64,000 nucleotides of DNA from Thalassobaculum litoreum DSM 18839 (GCF_900102465.1 NZ_FNBW01000005.1:271110-335109), one strand, 5' to 3'; counted from the first letter of the stretch, positions 44,534 to 53,751 are shown. Numbers and translations are program-made. The notes: a model not told the origin generated them from the letters alone.

Positions 44534-45136
44534 TCAGGCCTCGGCCTTCTCCTCCTCGTCCTCGGCGGCGGCGGCCGCTTCCGGCTCCAGAAGCTCCTCG
44601 ACCTCGGGAGCCTCGTCTTCCATCCGCTCTTCCTCGTCCAGGATGCCCCGGTCGAGCGCGCGGCCCAGGCGGGCCTGGGTCTCCGCCTCGTCCTGGGACC
44701 GGGCGATGTTCACGGTCACGTTCACCGAGACCTCCGGGTGCAGCTGGACGCGCACCGGCTCCAGACCGAGCGCCTTCAGCGCCTTGTCCAGCTTGACCTG
44801 GCTGCGGCCGACGGTGACGCCGGCTTCGGTCACCGCGTCCGCGATGTCGCGGGCGGAGACCGAGCCGTACAGCTGGCCGTTCTCGCCGGCGGCACGCACC
44901 AGCACGACGGTCATGCCGTCCAGGGTCTTGGAGACCTTCTGGGCCTCGGACTTGCGCTCGAGGTTCTCGGCCTCAAGCTGGGCCCGGCGCTCCTCGAAGA
45001 CCTTGCGGTTTCCTTCGTTGGCGCGCAGCGCCTTCTTCTGCGGCAGTAGAAAGTTCCGGGCGTAGCCCGGCTTGACCGAAACCACTTCGCCCATCTGGCC
45101 GAGGCTCTCGATCCGTTCCAGCAGGATGACTTCCAT
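44534..45136 (-). CDS. rplI: 50S ribosomal protein L9
   Basis: 200 residues. The N-terminal L9 signature is [31 protein letters not shown], followed by the long connecting helix and the C-terminal RNA-binding domain. A further ~45-residue acidic tail ([19 protein letters not shown]) extends beyond the usual ~150 residues, as in many alphaproteobacteria. It binds 23S rRNA domain V. ATG at 45136 starts the conserved domain. It closes the rpsF-rpsR-DUF2232-rplI cluster. Confidence 0.97.
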   Translation of the reverse strand: MEVILLERIESLGQMGEVVSVKPGYARNFLLPQKKALRANEGNRKVFEERRAQLEAENLERKSEAQKVSKTLDGMTVVLVRAAGENGQLYGSVSARDIADAVTEAGVTVGRSQVKLDKALKALGLEPVRVQLHPEVSVNVTVNIARSQDEAETQARLGRALDRGILDEEERMEDEAPEVEELLEPEAAAAAEDEEEKAEA

Positions 45137-45240
45137 CGTCCTCACTCCTTCTCTTGCGGGCCTACGCCCCCCGGATAGGTATCCGGATTTCCTCATCAGG
45201 GCGGCGCCGAGGCGACCGCTTGTCAGTTATCCGCCGACGG

Positions 45241-46167
45241 TCATTCCTGCGGGGGAGGCCCCGCGCGACGGCGAAAATCGAAAACCACGTCCAGCATTCC
45301 GACCAGCACGATCACGGCGGCCGCCGCCCAGCTGAAGACGATCAGCAGGGCATAGGTTCCACCGAGCCAGAGGCCCCCGCTGCCGCTGCGCCGGGCCAGG
45401 GCGTGAACCACGCCGAGCCCGGTGAACAGGAAGAGCAGCAGCACCACCGGAACCATGTTCTTGGCGGCGAAGCCGATCCCCTCCGGCAGATAGGCCAAGG
45501 CCAGCACCGCCGCGAGCACGAGCGCGATCCAACGCGGCGCCCGCAGGTCGGCGATGTCCGGCGTCGGCAGCGTCGCCTTTCCGAAGCGGCGCAGCAGAAG
45601 CTGCGCGAGCCCGGCGCTGGCCGCCGTGGTCAGCACCCATCCCGCGGCCGCGAAGGCCGGGAACAGACTGGCCAGGGAGGACAGCATGTCCTGCAGCTCC
45701 GCCATGGGAAGCGGCGGTTGCCCGGCCTCCTCCGCATAGCTGGAGATCGTCTCGAACGTCCGCTGCAGCTCCTCCGCGATCACCCCCTGCATGCCGTCCG
45801 GATGCCCGGACAGGATCAGGCCCGCCAGCGCAATCGTCGCGCAGGCATAGGCGATCAGGGTGAGCAGCAGGACCCTGGGCTCGCTGCCGCTCCGTTCGGC
45901 CTGCCAGATCAGCAGGCCGGCCGGAACGCCGGTCATCGCCGCATGATAGGCTGCGACGTCGAGACCCAGCGACAGGCCGAGGGCGACGAAGGCCGCCGCG
46001 GCTGCCGCCAGTCCCAGAACCGCTCCGTAGGCCAGACCTACCAGGAACAGCGGCAGCGAGGTCAGAGACAGCTGCAGCATCGCGAAGAACGGCGACGGAT
46101 AGACCGCCACCGTCATCAGCGCGCTTGCTGCTGCCGCTATTCCAACCGTTAGCCAACCGTAGTTCAT
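45241..46167 (-). CDS. DUF2232-family membrane protein
   Basis: 308 residues with about eight membrane helices (LTVGIAAAASALMTVAVYPS at the start, FFAMLQLSLTSLPLFLVGLA next, then NMVPVVLLLFLFTGLGVVHA). Its position between rpsR and rplI is where alphaproteobacteria encode a DUF2232 (YybS-like) protein of unknown role. A Glu/Gln-rich soluble loop lies at about residues 135-165. Topology suggests a transporter or energy-coupling S-component-like protein, but no motif proves it. Confidence 0.8.
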   Translation of the reverse strand: MNYGWLTVGIAAAASALMTVAVYPSPFFAMLQLSLTSLPLFLVGLAYGAVLGLAAAAAAFVALGLSLGLDVAAYHAAMTGVPAGLLIWQAERSGSEPRVLLLTLIAYACATIALAGLILSGHPDGMQGVIAEELQRTFETISSYAEEAGQPPLPMAELQDMLSSLASLFPAFAAAGWVLTTAASAGLAQLLLRRFGKATLPTPDIADLRAPRWIALVLAAVLALAYLPEGIGFAAKNMVPVVLLLFLFTGLGVVHALARRSGSGGLWLGGTYALLIVFSWAAAAVIVLVGMLDVVFDFRRRAGPPPQE

Positions 46168-46225
46168 GCAGGGCCATCGTCGTGCCGACGCTCGTCAGGG
46201 TACCGCCGGATGCCTGTCCGGTCGC

Positions 46226-46480
46226 TCAGCTCACCACGAACGGCAGAAGCGCCATGTTGCGGGCACGCTTGATCGCGCGGGCCAGCTCACGCTGCTTCTT
46301 GGCCGAAACGGCGGTGATCCGGCTCGGCACGATCTTGCCGCGCTCGGAGATGAAACGGGACAGCAGCTTGGTGTCCTTGTAGTCGATCTTCGGCGCGTTG
46401 GCGCCGGAGAACGGGCAGGACTTGCGGCGGCGCATGAACGGCTTGCGCACGGCCGCGCGGGCGATCTGCAACTGGCTCAT
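46226..46480 (-). CDS. rpsR: 30S ribosomal protein S18
   Basis: 84 residues. [20 protein letters not shown] and [20 protein letters not shown] are the S18 signature, with [12 protein letters not shown] at the C-terminus. It forms a heterodimer with S6 on the 30S platform and overlaps the rpsF stop by 4 bases, which fits balanced synthesis of the pair. Length is normal. Confidence 0.98.
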   Translation of the reverse strand: MSQLQIARAAVRKPFMRRRKSCPFSGANAPKIDYKDTKLLSRFISERGKIVPSRITAVSAKKQRELARAIKRARNMALLPFVVS

Positions 46481-46956
46481 TCTGCATCTCCCTTGCTGGC
46501 GGTATCGCGCTCGCGGCGATCGCCACGGTCGCCCCGATCTCCGCGGTCACCCCGATCTCCACCACGGTCGCCGCGATCGCCACGGTCACGGTGGTCACGA
46601 TCGCCCCGGCCGCCCCGGCCGCGATCGCGGTCGGACTTGGCCTGCATCATGATGGAGGGGCCTTCCTCGAGTTCTTCAACCTTGATGGTCATGTAGCGCA
46701 GCACGTCTTCGTTCAGACGCATCAGGCGCTCCATCTCGGTCACCGCCTCGGAAGGGGCGTCGAGGTTGAAGAGCACGTAGTGGCCCTTGCGGTTCTTGTT
46801 CACCTTGTAGGCGAGGTTCCGCAGACCCCAGTACTCGCGCTTCTTGACCTCGCCGCCGAGACCGGCGACGACTTCGGCGAACTGGTCGGTCAGCTGTTCG
46901 ACCTGGGTGGACGAAACGTCCTGGCGTGCGATGAACACGCTCTCGTAGTACGGCAT
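46477..46956 (-). CDS. rpsF: 30S ribosomal protein S6 with Arg-Gly-Asp repeat tail
   Basis: 159 residues. The S6 fold occupies residues 1-100 ([40 protein letters not shown]). The remaining ~50 residues are a low-complexity tail in which RGD repeats with H, R and G variants, making S6 longer than the ~95-130 typical residues. Such extended tails occur in alphaproteobacteria but this one is unusually regular. It binds 16S rRNA with S18. The gene starts the ribosomal operon. Confidence 0.96.
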   Translation of the reverse strand: MPYYESVFIARQDVSSTQVEQLTDQFAEVVAGLGGEVKKREYWGLRNLAYKVNKNRKGHYVLFNLDAPSEAVTEMERLMRLNEDVLRYMTIKVEELEEGPSIMMQAKSDRDRGRGGRGDRDHRDRGDRGDRGGDRGDRGDRGDRGDRRERDTASKGDAE

Positions 46957-47324
46957 TGCGCACTCCTTGTGGATGTTGCGCCCGGGGCATCACCCCCTGG
47001 GCAAAGCCGCATCGGTGCGTTTGAGCGTATCGATGCAGCAAGGAGCTATGGTTACCGGACACCGGGGTGGCCGGAAGAGCGCGCACAATACGCAGAATTC
47101 CGCCATGCGCAAGGGTTTTCCCCCAGGGCGGAATGCATGTTGGGGAATGGGGCATCGGCGCTCTCCCGATACTCCATCGTCTTCCCGGCCTTGCGCCGGG
47201 ATACAGGGTGACGCTTGCCGCAGTGGTGTAGGATCATCACCGGTGATCCATCGATCCCTGTTCTGGATCCCGGCGCAAGGCCGGGAAGACGGGTAGGGTG
47301 GCTGTGAAGGAATAGGGCAGAGCG
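46957..47324. other. Intergenic region with a long inverted repeat
   Basis: 368 bases between divergent rpsF and ppk2. The left part should hold the ribosomal operon promoter. Right of 47170 lies a perfect 25-bp inverted repeat (arms 47178-47202 and 47267-47291). No gene is seen. Confidence 0.5.
47178..47291. repeat. 25-bp perfect inverted repeat made of hairpin units
   Basis: The arms 47178-47202 and 47267-47291 are exact reverse complements over 25 bases, separated by 64 nt. Each arm itself contains a small hairpin (CCCGGC-CTTGC-GCCGGG). ATCACCGGTGAT, a 12-bp palindrome, lies in between. It immediately precedes ppk2. Confidence 0.7.
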
Positions 47325-48212
47325 ATGGCGACCGGTAAGGACGGCAAGACGCAATCGGAGACCAAACCCGGCAATCCGGGCAATCGCGCCAGTGCCGAGG
47401 CGCGGCAGCGCCAGGCGGAGATGCGCCACGACCCGGCCGTGCTGCGCCACCTCTTCGAGAGCGGCGACTATCCCTACAAGTCGCCGATGGAGCGCGAGAC
47501 CTACGAGAAGCAGAAGCGCGACCTGCAGATCGAACTGCTGAAGCTGCAGCGCTGGGTCAAGGATACCGGCCAGCGCATCGTCATCGTCTTCGAGGGCCGC
47601 GACGCCGCCGGCAAGGGCGGGGCGATCCGGCGCTTCATGGAGAACATGAACCCGCGCGGCGCCCGGGTCGTCGCTCTCGACAAGCCGAACGACCGCGAAC
47701 AAGGTCAGTGGTACTTCCAGCGCTATGTCGCCGAACTGCCGACCCGGGGCGAGATCGTGCTGTTCGACCGCTCCTGGTACAACCGCGCCGGGGTCGAGCG
47801 GGTGATGGGCTTCTGCGACGAGGCGGAATACCGCGAGTTCCTGCGGGAGGCGCCGGAGCTGGAGCGGATGTGGGTGCGCTCCGGCATCCGGCTGTTCAAA
47901 TACTGGTTCTCGGTCAACCGCGACGAGCAGGCCAAGCGGCTGCACGGCCGCGAGATCAATCCGCTGAAGCGCTGGAAGCTGTCGCCCATGGACCGGGAGT
48001 CGGTGAAGCGCTGGGACGCCTATACCGAGGCGAAGGAGACCATGTTCTTCCACACCCACACCGCCGACGCCCCGTGGACGATCATCAAGGCCTCGGACAA
48101 GAAACGGGCGCGGATCGCGGTGATCCGCCACTTCGTGCATTCCCTGGACTATCCGGGCAAGAACACCCGGGCGGCGAAGAGCCCGGACCCGCTGATCGTG
48201 GGAAGCTGGTAG
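47325..48212 (+). CDS. ppk2: Polyphosphate kinase 2
   Basis: 295 residues. Walker A is VFEGRDAAGKGGAIRRFMEN and Walker B/lid is VLFDRSWYNRAGVERVMGF, with LDKPNDREQGQWYFQRYV between, all diagnostic of PPK2. The enzyme uses polyphosphate to phosphorylate nucleoside mono- or diphosphates (or the reverse). The ~30-residue Lys/Asn-rich N-terminal extension is low-complexity. Subclass (I, II or III) cannot be settled by eye; single-domain size fits class I or III. Preceded by a large inverted repeat. Confidence 0.95.
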   Translation: MATGKDGKTQSETKPGNPGNRASAEARQRQAEMRHDPAVLRHLFESGDYPYKSPMERETYEKQKRDLQIELLKLQRWVKDTGQRIVIVFEGRDAAGKGGAIRRFMENMNPRGARVVALDKPNDREQGQWYFQRYVAELPTRGEIVLFDRSWYNRAGVERVMGFCDEAEYREFLREAPELERMWVRSGIRLFKYWFSVNRDEQAKRLHGREINPLKRWKLSPMDRESVKRWDAYTEAKETMFFHTHTADAPWTIIKASDKKRARIAVIRHFVHSLDYPGKNTRAAKSPDPLIVGSW

Positions 48213-48327
48213 GCCGCCGGCGGTACCCGGTGCGCCTTGACAAGCCGGCCGGTCCGTCGCAAACGACGCCCCGCCGCCGCGGCCCCGACGCCGCGGACGC
48301 GAAGAGACTTATTCGGGAGGAACGATC

Positions 48328-49290
48328 ATGGCCGGCACCGCGCGGGCACTCGTGTTTCCGGGCCAGGGCAGCCAGGCCGTCGGTATGGGCAAGGACCTCG
48401 CCGATGCCTATCCCGCCGCCGCCCAGGTGTTCGAGCAGGTCGACGAGGCGCTCGGCGAATCCTTCTCCACGCTGATCTTTGAGGGTCCCGAGGACAAGCT
48501 CACCCTGACCGCCAACGCCCAGCCGGCGCTGATGGCGGTCAGCCTCGCCGCCCTGCGCGCGGTCGAGGCGGAGAGCGGCAAGACCATCGCCGAGATCTGC
48601 GACTACGTGGCCGGCCACTCGCTGGGCGAGTACTCCGCGCTGGCCGCCGCCGGCACGCTCGACATCGCCGTCGCCGCCCGGCTGCTGCGCCTGCGGGGCG
48701 AGTCGATGCAGAGGGCGGTCCCGGTCGGCGAGGGGGCGATGGCGGCCCTGATCGGCGCCGATCTGGAGACGGCCGAGAAGATCGCCGCCGCCGCCCGCCC
48801 GGGTCCCGACGGCGATCAGGTCTGCGATATCGCCAACGACAACGGCGGCGGTCAGATCGTGCTCTCGGGCCATGCCGATGCGATCGAGCGGGTGCTGACG
48901 CTGGCCGGCGAGCATGGGGTGCGTCGCGCCGTGAAGCTGCCGGTGAGCGCGCCGTTCCACTGCTCGCTGATGGCCCCGGCCGCCGATGTCATGGCCGACG
49001 CCCTGGCCGGCACCGACCTGCGGGCGCCGCTGGTTCCGCTGATCGCCAATGTGACCGCCGCACCGACCGCCGACCGCGACGACATCCGCCGCCAACTGGT
49101 CGAGCAGGTGACCGGTCGGGTACGCTGGCGCGAGACGGTGGAGAGTTTCGCCGGTCTCGGCGTGACCAGCGTGGCCGAACTCGGCGCCGGCAAGGTGCTG
49201 TCGGGCATTGTCAAGCGGGTCGACAAGTCGGTCGACGCCCACGCCATCAATACGCCGGCCGACGTCGCCGGCTTCGTCGCCGCGCTGTGA
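48328..49290 (+). CDS. fabD: Malonyl-CoA:ACP transacylase
   Basis: 320 residues. LVFPGQGSQAVGMGKDLADA and the active-site GHSLGEYSALAAAG (nucleophile Ser) with VSAPFHCSLM (catalytic His) define FabD. It loads malonyl onto ACP for type II fatty-acid synthesis. A CGGGAGGAACG site precedes the ATG. It leads the fabD-fabG-acpP-fabF cluster, the ACP it uses being encoded two genes downstream. Confidence 0.97.
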   Translation: MAGTARALVFPGQGSQAVGMGKDLADAYPAAAQVFEQVDEALGESFSTLIFEGPEDKLTLTANAQPALMAVSLAALRAVEAESGKTIAEICDYVAGHSLGEYSALAAAGTLDIAVAARLLRLRGESMQRAVPVGEGAMAALIGADLETAEKIAAAARPGPDGDQVCDIANDNGGGQIVLSGHADAIERVLTLAGEHGVRRAVKLPVSAPFHCSLMAPAADVMADALAGTDLRAPLVPLIANVTAAPTADRDDIRRQLVEQVTGRVRWRETVESFAGLGVTSVAELGAGKVLSGIVKRVDKSVDAHAINTPADVAGFVAAL

Positions 49291-49315
49291 CGGCGCAACG
49301 CAACGGGAGGAAGAC

Positions 49316-50056
49316 ATGTTCGACCTGAGCGGCAAGACCGCCCTGGTGACCGGGGCGACGGGCGGCATCGGCGCCGCCATCGCCGAGACCCTGCACCGTC
49401 AGGGCGCCCACGTGGTCCTGTCCGGCACCCGCCAGGCGGTGCTGGAGGAGAAGGCCGCGGCTTTGGGCGACCGGGTGTCGGTCGCGGCCTGCAATCTGGG
49501 CGACGCCGAAGCGGTGGAAGCGCTGCCGAAGGCGGCCGAGGCGGCAGCTGGTGCGCCGATCGACATTCTGGTGAACAACGCCGGCATCACCCGCGACCAG
49601 CTGCTGATGCGCATGAAGGACGACGACTGGGATCAGGTGATCGCGGTCAATCTGACCTCCGGCTTCCGCCTGTCGCGGGCGCTGGTACGCGGCATGATGA
49701 AGAAGCGCTGGGGCCGGATCATCGGCATCTCCTCCATCGTCGGCGCGACCGGCAATCCGGGCCAGGCCAACTACGCCGCCGCCAAGGCGGGCATGGTCGG
49801 CTTCTCCAAGGCGCTGGCGGCGGAAGTCGCGAACCGGGGGATCACGGTGAACGTTGTGGCGCCGGGATTCATCGCCACGGCGATGACCGACGCGCTGCCC
49901 GAAGCCCAGAAGGAGAAGCTGCTGGAGAGCGTTCCGGCGGGCCGACTCGGCACGCCGGAGGACATCGCGGCCTCCGTGCTATACCTCGCCAGCGAAGAGG
50001 CGGGCTATGTCACGGGAGCGACGATCCACGTCAATGGCGGCATGGCAATGCTTTGA
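49316..50056 (+). CDS. fabG: 3-oxoacyl-ACP reductase
   Basis: 246 residues, SDR fold. TGATGGIGAAIAETL is the NADP loop, NNAGITRDQLLMRM is the FabG-specific motif, GISSIVGATGNPGQAN carries Ser and YAAAKAGMVGFSKAL the Tyr-Lys pair. It reduces 3-oxoacyl-ACP in each elongation round. Start at 49316 has GGGAGGAAG upstream; the longer frame into fabD is not real. It is 25 nt after fabD. Confidence 0.96.
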   Translation: MFDLSGKTALVTGATGGIGAAIAETLHRQGAHVVLSGTRQAVLEEKAAALGDRVSVAACNLGDAEAVEALPKAAEAAAGAPIDILVNNAGITRDQLLMRMKDDDWDQVIAVNLTSGFRLSRALVRGMMKKRWGRIIGISSIVGATGNPGQANYAAAKAGMVGFSKALAAEVANRGITVNVVAPGFIATAMTDALPEAQKEKLLESVPAGRLGTPEDIAASVLYLASEEAGYVTGATIHVNGGMAML

Positions 50057-50229
50057 CGCCGACTGACGTCGGTTAGCCTGTAAAAGCGGCCGGGTGTGCT
50101 GGTCTTAACAAAAGACTTGTGTTACAGCCCGCCGATCCAAATATCGCGGGTTCGCCGGAATACGCGGCGGACCGCGACAACTGGGCAGCGAAAGCGCCCT
50201 CAGTAGAGAGAGATCAGAGGTTCAGGACC

Positions 50230-50466
50230 ATGAGTGACGTTGCCGAGCGGGTTAAGAAGATCGTCGTCGAGCATCTCGGTGTCGACGAGTCGAAGGTGAC
50301 CGAGGATGCGAGTTTCATCGACGATCTGGGCGCCGACAGCCTCGACACCGTCGAGCTCGTCATGGCTTTCGAGGAGGAGTTCTCCTGCGAGATCCCGGAC
50401 GACGCGGCAGAGAAGATCCTGACCGTTAAGGACGCGATCGACTTTATCAAGAGCCAGGAAGGCTGA
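50230..50466 (+). CDS. acpP: Acyl carrier protein
   Basis: 78 residues, acidic. The phosphopantetheine site is [18 protein letters not shown] (attachment Ser in DSL), preceded by [15 protein letters not shown] carries the growing acyl chain. ATG at 50230 is the standard start ([20 protein letters not shown]); frame is open upstream to 50119 without homology. The 173-nt gap after fabG probably contains an acpP promoter allowing high expression. Confidence 0.98.
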   Translation: MSDVAERVKKIVVEHLGVDESKVTEDASFIDDLGADSLDTVELVMAFEEEFSCEIPDDAAEKILTVKDAIDFIKSQEG

Positions 50467-50530
50467 GTCGACTGCCGGAGCCCCGGCTCCGGCGCCGTCT
50501 CGCCTCGTGCAGCTGGAAATGAGTGACGTC

Positions 50531-51796
50531 ATGCGACGCGTCGTCATCACCGGCCTCGGGATGGTCACCCCGCTTGGGTGCGGTGTTAAGACCAACTGGG
50601 ACCGTTTGATGGCCGGTAAATCCGGCATCCGGGCAATCGACAGCTTCGACGTTTCGGACCTGCCGGCGAAGATCGCCGGTATGGTGCCGGAGGGGACGAA
50701 GGACGAGGGCGGCTTCGATCCGTCCGAGTGGGTCGAGCCCAAGGAACAGCGGAAGATCGACCGCTTCATCCTTTTCGGCATGGTCGCCGCGCAGCAGGCG
50801 GTGGAAGATTCCGGCTGGACGCCCACCGATGCCGAGGGTCAGGAGCGTACCGGTGTGATGATCGGCTCGGGCATCGGTGGTCTGACCACCATCGCCGAGG
50901 CCGCGGTGCTGCTGCAGGAGCGCGGTCCGCGCCGCATTAGCCCGTTCTTCATTCCCTCCGCGCTGATCAACCTGGTCTCCGGTCAGGTCTCGATCAAATA
51001 CGGATTCAAAGGCCCCAACCATTCGGCGGTCACCGCCTGCGCCACCGGCGCCCACGCCATCGGCGATGCGGCCCGGCTGATCGCGCTGGACGATGCCGAC
51101 GTGATGGTCGCCGGTGGGGCGGAGGCGGCGATCTGCCGTCTCGGCGTCGCCGGGTTCGCGGCCGCCCGGGCCCTGTCGACCGGCTATAACGACAGCCCCG
51201 AAGAGGCCTCACGCCCCTGGGATGAGGGCCGCGACGGCTTCATCATGGGCGAGGGCGCCGGCGTGGTCGTGCTCGAGGAGTACGAGCACGCCAAGAAGCG
51301 CGGGGCGACGATCTACGGCGAGGTGATCGGCTACGGCCTGTCCGGCGACGCGCACCACATCACGGCTCCGGCCGATGACGGCGACGGCGGGTTCCGGGCG
51401 ATGAAGGCCGCGCTGAAGCGGGCGCAGATCTCGGTCGACGACATCGACTACATCAATGCCCACGGCACCTCGACGCCCCTGGGCGACGCCATCGAATTCG
51501 GCGCCGTGAAGCGCCTGTTCGGCAATGCCGCGGCCAACGTGTCCATGTCGTCGACCAAGTCGGCGATCGGCCACCTGCTCGGGGCCGCCGGTGCGGTGGA
51601 GGCGATCTACTCGGTGCTGGCGATCCGCGATCAGGCCGTGCCGCCGACGCTGAACCTGAACAACCCGTCCGAAGGCATCGACGGCATGGATCTGGTCCCG
51701 AACCAGGCGCGCGAGCGTCCGGTCCGGGTCGCCCTGTCGAACTCCTTCGGCTTCGGGGGCACCAACGCCGCCCTGATCTTCTCCAAGGTCGCCTGA
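50531..51796 (+). CDS. fabF: 3-oxoacyl-ACP synthase II
   Basis: 421 residues, condensing-enzyme fold. RRVVITGLGMVTPLGCGV begins the protein. The Cys-His-His triad is visible in TACATGAHAIGDAARLI (Cys), INAHGTSTPLGD (His) and KSAIGHLLGAAGAVE (His), with NSFGFGGTNAALI at the end. It elongates acyl-ACP with malonyl-ACP. ATG at 50531 is preferred by homology; ATG at 50519 is possible. Followed by mltG after 11 nt. Confidence 0.97.
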   Translation: MRRVVITGLGMVTPLGCGVKTNWDRLMAGKSGIRAIDSFDVSDLPAKIAGMVPEGTKDEGGFDPSEWVEPKEQRKIDRFILFGMVAAQQAVEDSGWTPTDAEGQERTGVMIGSGIGGLTTIAEAAVLLQERGPRRISPFFIPSALINLVSGQVSIKYGFKGPNHSAVTACATGAHAIGDAARLIALDDADVMVAGGAEAAICRLGVAGFAAARALSTGYNDSPEEASRPWDEGRDGFIMGEGAGVVVLEEYEHAKKRGATIYGEVIGYGLSGDAHHITAPADDGDGGFRAMKAALKRAQISVDDIDYINAHGTSTPLGDAIEFGAVKRLFGNAAANVSMSSTKSAIGHLLGAAGAVEAIYSVLAIRDQAVPPTLNLNNPSEGIDGMDLVPNQARERPVRVALSNSFGFGGTNAALIFSKVA

Positions 51797-51807
51797 CCGG
51801 CGGGGCT

Positions 51808-52791
51808 ATGGGGCGCTGGCTGCTCCGTCTGGCGTCCCTGCTGCTGTCGGCGGCGGTGATCGCCGGGTTCGCCGGGGTCTGGGCCTGGAGCGAATTCACG
51901 CGTCCGGGCCCGCTCGCCGAGGAGACCACCGTCGTCATCCCGCGCGGCTCCGGCATGGAGACGATCGCCCACCGGCTGCTCGAGGCCGGGGTGATCGCCG
52001 ATCCCCGCATTCTCGCCATCGGCGCCAAGATCACCGGCCAGGCCCGCCGCCTGAAGGCCGGTGAGTTCGCCTTTCCCGCCGCGGTCAGCCCGCGGGGCGT
52101 CCTCGATATTCTGGAAAGCGGCGCGACGGTCGTCCGCCGCGTGACGGTGGCGGAGGGGCTGTCCAGCCTTCAGGTCGTCGCCGTGGTGAACGCCGCAGAG
52201 GGGCTGGAGGGCGAGATCGAGGACGTGCCGCTGGAAGGCACGCTGCTGCCGGAAACCTATCACTACGCCTATGGCGACGACCGGGCCGATATCGTCGCCC
52301 GCATGCGCGCCGAGATGGACGAGACGGTCAAGGCGCTGTGGGAGAACCGCGCGCCCGACCTGCCGATCGCCAGCCCGCAGGAGGCGGTGATCCTCGCCTC
52401 CATCGTCGAGAAGGAGACCGGCGTTGCCGAGGAACGCCCGTTGGTGGCCAGCGTCTTCGTGAACCGGCTGAACCGGGGCATGCGGCTGCAGTCGGACCCG
52501 ACGGTGGCCTATGGCATCGCCGGCGGAGAGGGGCTGGACCGGCCGCTGACCCGGGCCGACCTGAAGGCGGAGAACCCGTACAACACCTATGTGATCTCCG
52601 GCCTGCCGCCGGGGCCGATCGCCAATCCCGGTCCCGCCGCCATCGCGGCGGTGCTGCGGCCGGCGGAGACGGACTATCTGTACTTCGTCGCCGACGGCAG
52701 CGGCGGCCATGCCTTCTCCAAGACCCTGGCCGAGCACAACCGCAACGTCCGTGCCTGGCGCCGGCACCAGCGGGAAAAGCGGGCGGAGTAG
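51808..52791 (+). CDS. mltG: Endolytic peptidoglycan transglycosylase MltG
   Basis: 327 residues. One N-terminal membrane helix (LLRLASLLLSAAVIAGFAGV) anchors a periplasmic YceG domain. The catalytic Glu lies in ILASIVEKETGVAEERPLVA, and LQSDPTVAYG and NPYNTYVISGLPPGPIANPG are family hallmarks. It cleaves nascent glycan strands and may set chain length. The conserved fabF-mltG-yicC-gmk order is retained except for an SDR gene inserted on the opposite strand. Confidence 0.95.
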   Translation: MGRWLLRLASLLLSAAVIAGFAGVWAWSEFTRPGPLAEETTVVIPRGSGMETIAHRLLEAGVIADPRILAIGAKITGQARRLKAGEFAFPAAVSPRGVLDILESGATVVRRVTVAEGLSSLQVVAVVNAAEGLEGEIEDVPLEGTLLPETYHYAYGDDRADIVARMRAEMDETVKALWENRAPDLPIASPQEAVILASIVEKETGVAEERPLVASVFVNRLNRGMRLQSDPTVAYGIAGGEGLDRPLTRADLKAENPYNTYVISGLPPGPIANPGPAAIAAVLRPAETDYLYFVADGSGGHAFSKTLAEHNRNVRAWRRHQREKRAE

Positions 52792-52810
52792 CGCTTCTTA
52801 CTCTCCCCTT

Positions 52811-52882
52811 CATCCCGAACTTGTTTCGGGACCTCTTCCCAGTCTGACGTGTCCGAAGAGGTCCCGAAACAAGTTCGGGATG
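52811..52882. repeat. 27-bp perfect inverted repeat, REP-like
   Basis: Arms 52811-52837 and 52856-52882 are exact reverse complements over 27 bases with an 18-nt loop, starting CATCCCGAACTTG and ending TTCGGGATGACGG. It sits between the convergent mltG and SDR genes and can act as a bidirectional transcript end. No T-tract adjoins either side. Confidence 0.8.
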
Positions 52883-52900
52883 ACGGGCTTAATTTTGATC

Positions 52901-53674
52901 CTACCCGGCCCCCTTCCGAGGCAGCCGCCGCAGCAGCGGGTCCACCCATGCCGGCGGCAGGGCCTGGAGCAGCCACATGGCCGCCGCCATCGGCCAGGGG
53001 AAGCTGATCCGTCCTCGGTTCCGCGCCAGCCCCCTCCGGATGATCCGCGCCGCCCGGTCGGCATCCATGATCAGCGGCATCGGGAAGTCGTTCACGTCGG
53101 TCATCGGCGTGCGCACATAGCCCGGGCAGATCACCGACACCCGGAGGCCCTTGCCGTGCAGGCTGCCCCGCAGGCCCTCGCCCAGAACCTTCACCGCCGC
53201 CTTCGACGCGCAGTAGCTCGGCGCCCCCGGCACGCCGCGATAGCCGGCCAGGGAGGCGACCAGGGCGAGCTGGCCGTGCCCGCGCGCCTCCATGGCCTCG
53301 ATCGCCGGCAGAATCGTGTTCAGCACCCCGTCCACATTGGTGGCGAAGACCGCGCGCACCTGCTCCGCCGGCTCGGCCCCGTCGCGCCCGGCGGTGCCGG
53401 CGGAGATCCCGGCATTGGCGATCACCAGATCCAGGGGTGCGGCCCGGTCGCAGGCCTCGACCCAGGTCCGGACAGCCGTCGTATCGCAGACATCGACCAC
53501 CGCCGTCTCGCAGGTCGCCCCAAGCGCCCGAACGTGCTGCGCCACCGTCTCCAGCCGGTCGGCGCTGCGGCCGGACAGGAACAGCCGCACCCCGGGCGCT
53601 GCGTATTCCTGCGCCAGGGCCGCCCCCAATCCGCTGGAGGCGCCGGTGATCAGGATCGTGCTCGGGTGGGCCAT
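52901..53674 (-). CDS. SDR-family oxidoreductase
   Basis: 257 residues. ILITGASSGLGAALAQEYAA is the cofactor loop, VIANAGISAG the NAG motif, VASLAGYRGVPGAPSYCASK carries Ser and the Tyr-x-x-x-Lys. The C-terminus (AAAMWLLQALPPAWVDPLLR) is hydrophobic and may touch the membrane, as in some lipid-acting SDRs. ATG at 53674 has GGAGG upstream. It lies antisense between mltG and yicC, breaking that conserved cluster. Substrate unknown. Confidence 0.9.
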   Translation of the reverse strand: MAHPSTILITGASSGLGAALAQEYAAPGVRLFLSGRSADRLETVAQHVRALGATCETAVVDVCDTTAVRTWVEACDRAAPLDLVIANAGISAGTAGRDGAEPAEQVRAVFATNVDGVLNTILPAIEAMEARGHGQLALVASLAGYRGVPGAPSYCASKAAVKVLGEGLRGSLHGKGLRVSVICPGYVRTPMTDVNDFPMPLIMDADRAARIIRRGLARNRGRISFPWPMAAAMWLLQALPPAWVDPLLRRLPRKGAG

Positions 53675-53751
53675 CTCGGTTGCCTCCTGCTTGGCGCCTC
53701 GGGTGCCCATGGATATAAGGGCCGGGACTTTTGATTTCGAAAGGATATCCC

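Noticed and set aside
46500..46640. Tandem DNA repeat as a separate element
   Set aside because: The repetitive bases encode the in-frame RGD tail of S6, so they are explained by the gene.
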